DNA of 5,550 nucleotides from an uncultured Roseburia sp. (GCA_910584215.1 CAJTYI010000124.1:1-5550), one strand, 5' to 3'; numbered from the stretch's first letter, positions 1 to 5,517 are shown. Made by a program: numbers and translations. Notes: a model not told the origin generated them from the sequence alone.

Positions 1-7
1 ATCACCC

Positions 8-75
8 GATGCCCCAAAGAAGCACGCTTAGAACCTCTGGCATTTGCTCCATTCAGAAAAAAGCAGAGACTGTGG
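8..75 (-). repeat. Left copy of a decayed, inverted dispersed repeat
   Basis: The 13-mer GATGCCCCAAAGA at 8-20 occurs again as its exact reverse complement at 5505-5517. Similarity continues inward with small gaps: a TTAG block, an ACC block, a GGC(A/G)TTT block, then an A-run followed by AGAG. The copies are about 70 bp long and diverged. Read outward, both end in TTTGGGGCATC. They could be remnants of a transposable element or a species-specific intergenic repeat; no transposase is visible. The inner boundary is approximate, and only the 13-mer match is exact. Confidence 0.5.
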
Positions 76-227
76 CGTCAAATCACGACGAATTGCCGCA
101 TTTACCTTGTGAATCAGAAAAAGTTTTTAGAAGTTTACGATAGAATAAATATGCAACACATAGGAATACTTATTCATTCAAAACAAGGGATAATAACCTA
201 TACTTTGCCGTCCCAGAAGGAATTTAA

Positions 228-259
228 ACCAGTAAGGCAGCTTGGAAGCTGCCTCTGGT
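228..259 (-). terminator. Hairpin downstream of the minus-strand gene, probable terminator
   Basis: The core stem GGCAGCT (236-242) pairs with AGCTGCC (247-253) around a 4-base loop. After a small asymmetric internal loop, ACCAG (228-232) pairs with CTGGT (255-259). It lies 39 bases past the stop of the minus-strand gene. On the minus strand the stem is followed by TTTAAATT, a weak rather than classic T-tract, so termination may be partial or Rho-assisted. A smaller hairpin (278-282 with 288-292, TCCCA/TGGGA) lies between it and the stop codon. Confidence 0.45.
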
Positions 260-298
260 ATGGTTATCGTCTTATAATCCCAGTTTTTGGGAATGAAA

Positions 299-730
299 TT
301 ATACACTTCTGACAGAGCCGTTTGATAAATCTTCGGCCGAAACGCTTAAAATTTCCAGTCCCAAATCGGCGCTTACTTTTAAATAGCCATATCCGTGTTG
401 CTCGCCGGGGCCGATGCCATAGGCGCTGAGATCCCATTCAATGACGAGTACGGTGCCGCTGGCACTGCCGACACATACGCCGCCGCCCTGCTGCTCAAAG
501 AACTCGACAGATTTATTGAATGTGATGGTCGCTCTCTGCTTGTAGGAGAAATGATCACCCGTGTGGTTTGCTGTGAGTCGAATCGAGTATCTGCCGCCGC
601 TAAACTGCATGTCAGGCGTGTATTCGATATCCGCTGTGATAGTCAGACAGTCGTTGCTCCCGCTGGCCATATAGATTCCCTCACAGAATCCATCGGCTGG
701 AACTACGGTTGGTTTGACATAGTTTTTCAT
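299..730 (-). CDS. Small protein of unknown function with an MKNYVKP...EGIYMASG leader-like N-terminus
   Basis: The product is 143 residues, or 144 if the adjacent ATG at 733 is used. The complement of 738-741 gives a GAGG Shine-Dalgarno site 7 bases before the ATG at 730 but only 4 before the ATG at 733, so 730 is preferred. The open frame extends upstream to 889, but that ATG has no ribosome site. The N-terminus (MKNYVKPTVV, then EGIYMASG at about residues 17-24) resembles the start of many short, poorly characterised proteins of gut clostridia, in which a K-Y-x-K-P opening is followed by an acidic stretch and an ASG motif. This comes from memory of the pattern and was not searched. The remaining roughly 118 residues alternate polar and hydrophobic residues with many Gly, Thr and Ser, suggesting a beta-sandwich. 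There is no membrane segment and no standard signal peptide. A Gly-rich QQGGG run lies near residue 81, and there are three Cys. The gene is divergent from the ABC exporter. The function is not known. Confidence 0.75.
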   Translation of the reverse strand: MKNYVKPTVVPADGFCEGIYMASGSNDCLTITADIEYTPDMQFSGGRYSIRLTANHTGDHFSYKQRATITFNKSVEFFEQQGGGVCVGSASGTVLVIEWDLSAYGIGPGEQHGYGYLKVSADLGLEILSVSAEDLSNGSVRSV

Positions 731-907
731 CATGATACCTCGCTTTCTAAGTTTAAATAAATCAGTTGAATCTAACCGGAATTTATCCGACTTACCATAG
801 TAATCACCGCATCCTCTGCCGGCCTGAATTTGAATATGTAGAGCGGCGTTCCATTGACAGGCATCTGCTCTGGCGCAGACTGCCGTCATCTGTATGATCG
901 TATTTTT

Positions 908-936
908 ATCATAACATAGGGTATTTCATTATGCAA
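908..936 (-). promoter_or_regulatory. Candidate sigma-A promoter for the minus-strand small protein
   Basis: On the minus strand, TTGCAT (complement of 931-936) is followed by a 17-base spacer and TATGAT (complement of 908-913), a good match to the -35/-10 consensus. Transcription would start near 901, giving a long leader of about 170 bases before the ATG at 730. No closer promoter was convincing. I saw no recognisable riboswitch in that leader. Confidence 0.45.
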
Positions 937-1012
937 TTGGCAGTAAACGTTTATTTTCGTAGGAAACTGCATTATCAGACGCATCCGTTCCCAAGTCTTG
1001 GAGCAATTTTCA

Positions 1013-1033
1013 AAGAATCGCGAAGTGATTCTT
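1013..1033. promoter_or_regulatory. 21-bp dyad, candidate operator upstream of the exporter promoter
   Basis: AAGAATC (1013-1019) and GATTCTT (1027-1033) form a perfect 7-bp inverted repeat around 7 bases. It ends 3 bases before the -35 hexamer at 1037, where a dimeric regulator could act. A second short dyad, CCAAG-T-CTTGG, sits at 991-1001. The regulator is unknown, and chance occurrence of a 7-bp dyad is possible. Confidence 0.35.
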
Positions 1034-1036
1034 ATA

Positions 1037-1065
1037 TTGACTTATGAAAAAGATGGTAGTAAAAT
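1037..1065 (+). promoter_or_regulatory. Sigma-A promoter of the ABC exporter gene
   Basis: TTGACT (1037-1042), a 17-base spacer and TAAAAT (1060-1065) closely match the housekeeping consensus. The predicted start site is near 1072, leaving a leader of about 47 bases before the ATG at 1119. Confidence 0.7.
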
Positions 1066-1118
1066 AAGCAAAATTTGGTGAGCATCAAAAGTGAATGGAC
1101 AGAAAGGAATCTTTTATC

Positions 1119-2855
1119 ATGGAACGTACATTGAAACGGATGTTATCCTATTACAAACCTTATATGGGGATGTTTTGGGCGGATATGTTTTTTGCGGCTT
1201 TGTCCGCGGCGGTGGCGCTTACGCTGCCCCTGGTGGTGCGCTATGTCGCGTATACGCTGGTGTATGAGGAAGTCCCCGTTATTTTGCAGGAGATTAAATA
1301 TATAGCGGTCGTTTTACTACTGTTGGTGGCGATAGACTGTTACAGCAAATTTTTTATCGGTAATTACGGCCATGTGATGGGGGCTAAGATCGAATATAAT
1401 ATGCGTGCTGAGATATTTGCGCATTTGCAGAAGCTGTCTTTTTCTTTTTATGATAACCAGAAGGTGGGGCAGTTGATGTCACGCATCACGACGGATTTGT
1501 TTGAGATCACGGAGTTGATGCATCACGGGCCGGAAAATATTATCTTATCGCTGATTAAAATTACAGGAGCGTTTGTGATTCTTTTGGGTATCAGCCCGTG
1601 GCTGTCTCTGGCGGCTTTTTGTATCCTGCCGTTTATGTTTTGTTATGCCTATTTTCTCAACAAGCGCATGCGCCGTGCATTTAAGCAAAATCGTGTAAAA
1701 ATAGCGGAGATTAACGGTCAGATCGAGGATAATCTTTCCGGCATCCGCGTGGTGAAGTCTTTTGCCAATGAGGCGGTTGAGCAGAAAAAGTTTCAGGTTG
1801 GGAACGACGGGTTTCTTTCGTCAAAGAAAAACAGTTATTTCTATATGGGGAGCTTTCAGTCAGGACTGGGCGCTTTTACCACGCTCATACAAGTCTGCGT
1901 GATCGTTTCCGGTGCAGTGCTGATTGCCAAAGGGTTTGTCCAGGTGGCCGATCTTGTGACATTTATGCTCTACATCAGCGTATTTACGGAGCCGGTCAGG
2001 ACTTTGGTTGATTTTATGGAGCAGTTTCAGAACGGTTATACCGGGTTTGAACGTTTTTGTGAGATTATGGATATCGAACCGGATATTAAGGATGCCAAAG
2101 ACGCCATGGAGCTGACCGATACAAAAGGTGATATCCGGTTTGAGAATGTCTCTTTCCGCTATGAGGAAGGCACGGATATCGTGTTAAACCATGTCAATCT
2201 GAAGATTCCGGCGGGCTCTTATATCGCGCTGGTTGGCTCTTCGGGAGCCGGAAAGAGCACACTCTGTTCCCTGATACCAAGATTTTATGACGTGACGGCG
2301 GGCCGCGTGCTGGTCGACGGCAAGGACGTGCGACAGCTTCAGGGAAAGAGCCTGCGGGAACATATCGGGATTGTCCAGCAGGATGTCTACTTGTTTGCAG
2401 GCACGGTCTATGAAAACATTCTTTACGGGAGGCCGGATGCCGCGCGCGAAGAGGTGATTGAGGCGGCGAAAAATGCCAATGCCCATGAGTTTATTATGTC
2501 GCTGCCAAACGGCTATGAGACCGATATTGGACAGCGCGGCATCAAACTTTCCGGCGGGCAGAAGCAGCGTCTTTCCATCGCCCGGGTATTTTTAAAGAAT
2601 CCGCCGATTTTGATTTTCGACGAGGCGACCTCTGCGCTTGACAATGAGAGTGAGAAAGTCGTGCAGGACTCGCTCGAGAAACTGGCTCAAAACCGCACGA
2701 CCCTGGTGATTGCGCACCGGCTTTCGACGATCAAAAATGCTCAAAAGATATTGGTGCTGTCCGGGGATGGCATAGAGGAGACGGGGACGCACGAGGAACT
2801 GCTGGCGAGAAAAGGAATCTATGAGAAGCTCTATCATATGCAGTTTCATCGGTAA
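1119..2855 (+). CDS. ABC exporter, ABCB-type half-transporter (permease fused to ATPase)
   Basis: The product is a 578-residue half-transporter with a membrane domain and then an ATPase, the usual length for MsbA/LmrA-like type I exporters. Six hydrophobic segments lie near residues 18-41, 60-80, 141-158, 161-180, 251-273 and 277-292. The coupling region near 110 carries the family-typical FYDNQKVGQLMSR. The ATPase has Walker A GSSGAGKST (373-381, Lys379), a Q-loop with VQQD at 419-422, signature LSGGQ (477-481), Walker B ending in Asp501 followed by catalytic Glu502, and H-loop His533. All are intact, so a homodimer with two working ATP sites is the simplest model. The ATG at 1119 is chosen because AAGGA (1104-1108) lies 10 bases upstream; an in-frame ATG at 1095 would add 8 residues but has only a weak site (GGTGAG). 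It should act in the cytoplasmic membrane. The substrate cannot be read from sequence: drug, lipid or peptide are all possible. It has no C39 peptidase domain. Confidence 0.97.
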   Translation: MERTLKRMLSYYKPYMGMFWADMFFAALSAAVALTLPLVVRYVAYTLVYEEVPVILQEIKYIAVVLLLLVAIDCYSKFFIGNYGHVMGAKIEYNMRAEIFAHLQKLSFSFYDNQKVGQLMSRITTDLFEITELMHHGPENIILSLIKITGAFVILLGISPWLSLAAFCILPFMFCYAYFLNKRMRRAFKQNRVKIAEINGQIEDNLSGIRVVKSFANEAVEQKKFQVGNDGFLSSKKNSYFYMGSFQSGLGAFTTLIQVCVIVSGAVLIAKGFVQVADLVTFMLYISVFTEPVRTLVDFMEQFQNGYTGFERFCEIMDIEPDIKDAKDAMELTDTKGDIRFENVSFRYEEGTDIVLNHVNLKIPAGSYIALVGSSGAGKSTLCSLIPRFYDVTAGRVLVDGKDVRQLQGKSLREHIGIVQQDVYLFAGTVYENILYGRPDAAREEVIEAAKNANAHEFIMSLPNGYETDIGQRGIKLSGGQKQRLSIARVFLKNPPILIFDEATSALDNESEKVVQDSLEKLAQNRTTLVIAHRLSTIKNAQKILVLSGDGIEETGTHEELLARKGIYEKLYHMQFHR

Positions 2856-2863
2856 AAGAATAT

Positions 2864-2892
2864 TTGCAAAATCTTTGGTTTTAGAGTAAAAT
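2864..2892 (+). promoter_or_regulatory. Sigma-A promoter for the GTPase gene pair
   Basis: TTGCAA (2864-2869), a 17-base spacer and TAAAAT (2887-2892) lie just past the exporter stop codon. The -10 has the same GTAAAATAA context as the exporter promoter. Transcription would start near 2899, giving a structured leader of about 90 bases. No terminator with a T-tract lies between the exporter and this promoter, so some readthrough from the exporter is likely. Confidence 0.6.
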
Positions 2893-2908
2893 AAATAACT
2901 GGCGTAAA

Positions 2909-2918
2909 TGTTTGTGCC
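2909..2918 (+). repeat. TGTTTGTGCC 10-mer in the leader of the first GTPase (copy 1)
   Basis: The same 10-mer is found at 4320-4329 before the second GTPase. GCGTAAA also precedes both (2902-2908 and 4300-4306), although at different distances from the 10-mer. In the leader it lies just 5' of the long inverted repeat. GTGC at 2914-2917 can pair with GCAC at 2933-2936, competing with the long stem. Confidence 0.45.
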
Positions 2919-2920
2919 AT

Positions 2921-2970
2921 GCCCAAGCGGCAGCACGGATATTTCCCATTGATTAAGGTGCCGCTTGGGC
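2921..2970 (+). promoter_or_regulatory. Structured 5' leader: perfect 12-bp stem with 26-base loop
   Basis: GCCCAAGCGGCA (2921-2932) is exactly complementary to TGCCGCTTGGGC (2959-2970). The stem is in the predicted leader of the first GTPase mRNA and ends 10 bases before its Shine-Dalgarno site. There is no following T-run, so it is not an intrinsic terminator. The 3' arm can instead fold on itself: GCCGC (2960-2964) with GCGGC (2969-2973) around TTGG, so two exclusive structures are available. It does not match a riboswitch class that I can recognise. A DNA-level operator is less likely because the arms are far apart. Confidence 0.55.
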
Positions 2971-2988
2971 GGCGGAATGAGAGGAAGT

Positions 2989-4305
2989 ATGACAAAGATT
3001 GATATTATCTCCGGTTTTTTGGGAGCAGGAAAAACTACATTTATTAAGAAAATGATCGAAGAAGTCTTTCAGGGAGAAAAAATTGTCCTGATCGAAAACG
3101 AGTTCGGGGAAGTGGGAATCGACGGCGGTTTCTTAAAAGACGCAGGCATTGAGATTACCGAGATGAATTCCGGCTGTATCTGCTGTTCGCTGGTAGGCGA
3201 TTTTGGAAAGAATCTGCATGAAGTCATCGGCAAGTTTCATCCTGACCGCATTTTGATTGAGCCGTCCGGCGTGGGTAAGCTTTCGGATGTCATGAAGTCT
3301 GTCATTGATGTGGAGAAGGAGGAAGACGTAAAGTTAAACGGTTTGATTACGGTGGTAAATGCATTAAAAGCTGGAAAACAGATGAAAGCGTTTGGAGAAT
3401 TTTTTAACAATCAGATCGCATATGCGACGACTATCGTTTTGAGCCGTTCACAGAAAGCTTCGCCGGAGCAGTTGGAGCTGTGTGTCAAACAGATACAGGC
3501 GTTAAACGGCAAAGCTGCCATAATCACGACCCCCTGGGAGGAGATCAAGGGCGAACAGATTTTAAAAGTTGTGGAAGGGCAAGATTCTTTGGAGATGAAA
3601 TTGATAGCGGAGCAGCATGCCAAAGAGGAGGCGGAGCATCACGCGCACGAGCATCATCATGAACATGAGGAGCATGAGCATGGCCACGAAGAGCACTGCT
3701 GCGGGCACGGGGAACATGGACACGTGCATGAAGAGCATAGCCATGACCATGCAGAGCACGGGCATGAGCATAGCCATGAGGAAAGCTGCCACGACCATGA
3801 GGAGCATGGGGAAAGCTGCCGCGACCATGAGGAGCATGGGCATGAGCATAGTCATGGGGAAGGCCGTCATGATCATGGGGAGCACGAAGGGCACGAACAT
3901 GTTCATGAAGAGCATGAGCACCACGAAGGGCACGAACATGTTCATGGAGAACAGGAGCACCATCATGAGCACGGAGAGAATTGTACCTGCGGCTGCCACG
4001 ACCATGAACATCACCATCACCATGCAGATGATGTGTTTACCAGCTGGGGCAAAGAGACACCGCACAAATTTGAACGTGAGCATATTGAGGATATTTTAAA
4101 AACATTCTGCGAATCTGACGATTACGGCACGATTTTGCGTGCGAAAGGCATGGTGGAGGATGTGAACGGTTCGTGGATCTATTTTGATATGGTTCCGGGA
4201 GAATACGAGCTGCGCGAGGGTGAACCGGATTATACCGGGCGTCTGTGCGTCATCGGAACGGATATAGACGAGCACAGATTAGAAGAGTTGTTTGGAATCG
4301 CGTAA
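2989..4305 (+). CDS. COG0523/CobW-family GTPase with very large His/Cys-rich metal-binding insert
   Basis: The product is a 438-residue cytoplasmic P-loop GTPase of the kind that delivers or inserts a transition metal (Zn, Ni or Co) into client proteins. Walker A is GFLGAGKTT (9-17). The family metal motif CxCC is at Cys63, Cys65 and Cys66. IEPSG lies at 90-94. The usual NKxD motif is replaced by SRSQ (152-155). Residues 210-345 form a low-complexity insert with 54 His, 7 Cys and many Glu, far longer than the short His loop seen in most relatives. A CobW C-terminal domain follows (about 347-438), with RAKG and the W-x-x-FD-x-VPGE pattern. The start at 2989 is chosen because the family typically opens with MTKIDIISGFLGAGKTT; GAGG (2981-2984) lies only 4 bases before it. 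The TTG at 2965 and ATG at 2977 are less likely. It is probably co-transcribed with the second GTPase. The metal is not identifiable, and the insert may store or buffer metal. Confidence 0.95.
   Translation: MTKIDIISGFLGAGKTTFIKKMIEEVFQGEKIVLIENEFGEVGIDGGFLKDAGIEITEMNSGCICCSLVGDFGKNLHEVIGKFHPDRILIEPSGVGKLSDVMKSVIDVEKEEDVKLNGLITVVNALKAGKQMKAFGEFFNNQIAYATTIVLSRSQKASPEQLELCVKQIQALNGKAAIITTPWEEIKGEQILKVVEGQDSLEMKLIAEQHAKEEAEHHAHEHHHEHEEHEHGHEEHCCGHGEHGHVHEEHSHDHAEHGHEHSHEESCHDHEEHGESCRDHEEHGHEHSHGEGRHDHGEHEGHEHVHEEHEHHEGHEHVHGEQEHHHEHGENCTCGCHDHEHHHHHADDVFTSWGKETPHKFEREHIEDILKTFCESDDYGTILRAKGMVEDVNGSWIYFDMVPGEYELREGEPDYTGRLCVIGTDIDEHRLEELFGIA
3781..3840 (+). repeat. 30-bp tandem duplication inside the His-rich coding region
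   Basis: Units 3781-3810 and 3811-3840 differ at one base (3791 A versus 3821 G), turning CHDHEEHGES into CRDHEEHGHE-like sequence. The flanks also repeat: GCATGAGCATAG(C/T)CATG occurs at 3762-3779 and again from 3840. The in-frame period of 10 codons shows that the insert grew by recent tandem duplication. Confidence 0.85.
3883..3946 (+). repeat. 25-bp exact direct repeat with 39-bp period inside the His-rich coding region
   Basis: The 25 bases at 3883-3907 recur exactly at 3922-3946 and encode HEGHEHVH twice. The 39-base offset keeps the reading frame (13 codons). This is a second, separate expansion from the 30-bp unit. Confidence 0.85.
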
Positions 4306-4319
4306 ACGTTTTCTAACAT

Positions 4320-4342
4320 TGTTTGTGCCGCCGCAGGCGGCA
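4320..4342 (+). promoter_or_regulatory. Shared 10-mer (copy 2) and GC hairpin upstream of the second GTPase
   Basis: TGTTTGTGCC (4320-4329) repeats the leader 10-mer. Overlapping it, TGCCGCC (4326-4332) pairs perfectly with GGCGGCA (4336-4342) around GCA. The hairpin ends 9 bases before GGAGG, has no T-run, and sits in the 56-base gap between the two GTPase genes. A similar GTGCCGC...GCGGC hairpin can form before the first GTPase. It may control processing, stability or translation of the second gene; this is inference. Confidence 0.5.
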
Positions 4343-4361
4343 TGTAGGAATGGAGGTATAT

Positions 4362-5303
4362 ATGCAGGAGATACCCGTATATCTTTTTACCGGATTTATG
4401 GACAGCGGAAAAACCAGCCTGATTAAAGATACGCTCTTGGACCAGGGCTTTTCCCAGCAGGGAAAGACGCTTGTAATCTGCTGTGAGGACGGTGAGACAG
4501 AATACAGTGAGGCGGAGTTAAAGGAAGCCAACGCAAAACTTTTGATGGTGGAGAACGAAGAAGACTTGACGGCGGAATTCTTAGATAAGGCTACGGCCGA
4601 ATACTTACCCGATCAGGTGTTCATCGAATACAACGGGACTTGGGGCATGGACACGATCTTAGAGGTGTCGCTGCCGAAAGGCTGGATTCTTGTCCAGGCG
4701 CTTGCCACCGTCGATGCCACCACGTTTGATATGTATCTCGCCAATATGCGCACATTGATCATGGAACAACTGTTTGAGGCGGATGTGGTGATCGTCAATC
4801 GCTGTGATGACAGTACGGACAAGGGCAAGTATCGGCGCAATATCAAGGCACAGAACCGCAAAGCGCAGATTGTCTATGAGCGCGCGGACGGCACGATCGA
4901 TGAGAGGCCGGAGGAACTCCCGTTTGACATTTCGGGGGATGACCTTGAGATCACCGATGCCGATTATGGCATCTGGTATATGGACTGTATGGAAAATCCG
5001 AAAAATTATGTCGGCAAAAAGGTCAGTTTCTTGGCGCTAGTGTATAATCCTGACAAGTTGAAAAAGGGCATATTTGTGCCGGGGCGGTTTGCTATGACCT
5101 GCTGTGTGGATGATATTACCTTTATCGGGTTTAAGTGCAAGTATGACAGGGAGGAAGAGCTTCCCCATAAATCGTGGATTAAAATTACCGCGGAGGTGCG
5201 CTTAGAATTTGCCAAGGAATATAAGGGAAAAGGGCCAGTGCTCTATCCGGTATCGATAGAAGCGGCGGAGAAACCGGAGGACGAACTGGTGTACTTTTCT
5301 TAA
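4362..5303 (+). CDS. Divergent CobW-like GTPase fused to a YcgQ/DUF1980-like C-terminal domain
   Basis: The product is 313 residues, without membrane segments. The N-terminal half is a P-loop GTPase related to COG0523: Walker A GFMDSGKTS (11-19), FIEYNG (87-92) at the Walker B/switch position, and an intact guanine motif NRCD (146-149). The hallmark CxCC is missing; the only nearby Cys are Cys40-Cys41 after the second strand. Residues from about 216 to the end resemble the C-terminal domain of YcgQ/DUF1980 (TIGR03943) proteins: YVGKKVSFLALVY, then RFAMTCC-x-DD (242-250), a W-I-K-I-T strand and a closing SIEAAEKPED-x-x-VYF. The CC pair (247-248) is the probable metal or functional site. In Bacillus-type genomes YcgQ is a membrane partner of the permease YcgR and is found near COG0523 genes under zinc control, so a metal role is favoured. 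GGAGG (4352-4356) fixes the ATG at 4362; the ATG at 4350 would place that site inside the gene. The gene follows the first GTPase by 56 bases. Confidence 0.9.
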   Translation: MQEIPVYLFTGFMDSGKTSLIKDTLLDQGFSQQGKTLVICCEDGETEYSEAELKEANAKLLMVENEEDLTAEFLDKATAEYLPDQVFIEYNGTWGMDTILEVSLPKGWILVQALATVDATTFDMYLANMRTLIMEQLFEADVVIVNRCDDSTDKGKYRRNIKAQNRKAQIVYERADGTIDERPEELPFDISGDDLEITDADYGIWYMDCMENPKNYVGKKVSFLALVYNPDKLKKGIFVPGRFAMTCCVDDITFIGFKCKYDREEELPHKSWIKITAEVRLEFAKEYKGKGPVLYPVSIEAAEKPEDELVYFS

Positions 5304-5449
5304 TCCTACTAATAAGGATAGAAAAGTATAGGTTATTAGCCTGAAAACTTTATACCATATATATGAATAAATATGCGAAACGGCTTTTATTGGGAAGTGA
5401 TATACTTTTTATTTTCAGCATATGAGCGGCGTCCAGCCAGTATCCTAAC
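5304..5449. other. Downstream AT-rich non-coding stretch with spaced inverted repeats
   Basis: No credible gene was seen. AAAAGTATA (5322-5330) is the exact complement of TATACTTTT (5401-5409), and CTGAAAA (5341-5347) is that of TTTTCAG (5412-5418). The second arm of the first pair runs into a T-rich CTTTTTATTTT, so a long-range stem could weakly terminate the GTPase transcript. A small dyad, ATCCT/AGGAT (5303-5307, 5315-5319), overlaps the stop codon. No compact GC-rich terminator is visible. Confidence 0.3.
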
Positions 5450-5517
5450 TGCAGGTGCTCTTGTTTTTGCCCAAACCTCCAAAACGCCGGGGTACTAACG
5501 CATGTCTTTGGGGCATC
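5450..5517 (+). repeat. Right copy of the decayed, inverted dispersed repeat
   Basis: TCTTTGGGGCATC (5505-5517) is the exact reverse complement of 8-20, with further gapped similarity inward to about 5450. A stop-free but start-less frame runs from 5426 to the window edge (reading NAGVLTHVFGASSYDTRLF in part). It has no start codon or ribosome site, so I treat it as a remnant rather than a gene. The stretch from 5518 to 5550 shows nothing further. Confidence 0.5.

Noticed and set aside
109..312. A 67-codon plus-strand frame with GTG start
   Set aside because: It has no ribosome binding site, contains the strong hairpin at 228-259 that fits as terminator of the minus-strand gene, and overlaps that gene's end. 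The protein shows no recognisable feature.
395..760. 121-codon plus-strand frame opposite the small minus-strand gene
   Set aside because: It is a shadow frame; the minus-strand reading has a placed Shine-Dalgarno site and a familiar N-terminus, and this one has neither.
2921..2970. Intrinsic terminator of the ABC exporter gene
   Set aside because: The stem is strong but the loop is 26 bases and no T-run follows. It also lies downstream of a good promoter, so it belongs to the next gene's leader.
2958..2976. Resemblance of CCGCTTGGGC to the 3' conserved segment of the ZTP (pfl) riboswitch
   Set aside because: The segment is fully paired with the upstream arm, and the 5' conserved domain of that riboswitch is not present. 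The similarity looks coincidental.
2856..2988. Zur or Fur box, or cobalamin riboswitch, controlling the GTPases
   Set aside because: I looked for the Firmicute zinc and iron operator palindromes and for the B12 box and found no convincing match.
3562..4099. Met-rich open frames on both strands across the His-rich region
   Set aside because: They arise because repeated CAT/CATGAG codons read as ATG in other frames and on the other strand. The His/Glu frame belongs to a clear CobW protein.
4288..4316. Separate promoter for the second GTPase
   Set aside because: TTGTTT followed at 17 bases by TTCTAA is too weak a -10. The short 56-base gap favours co-transcription.
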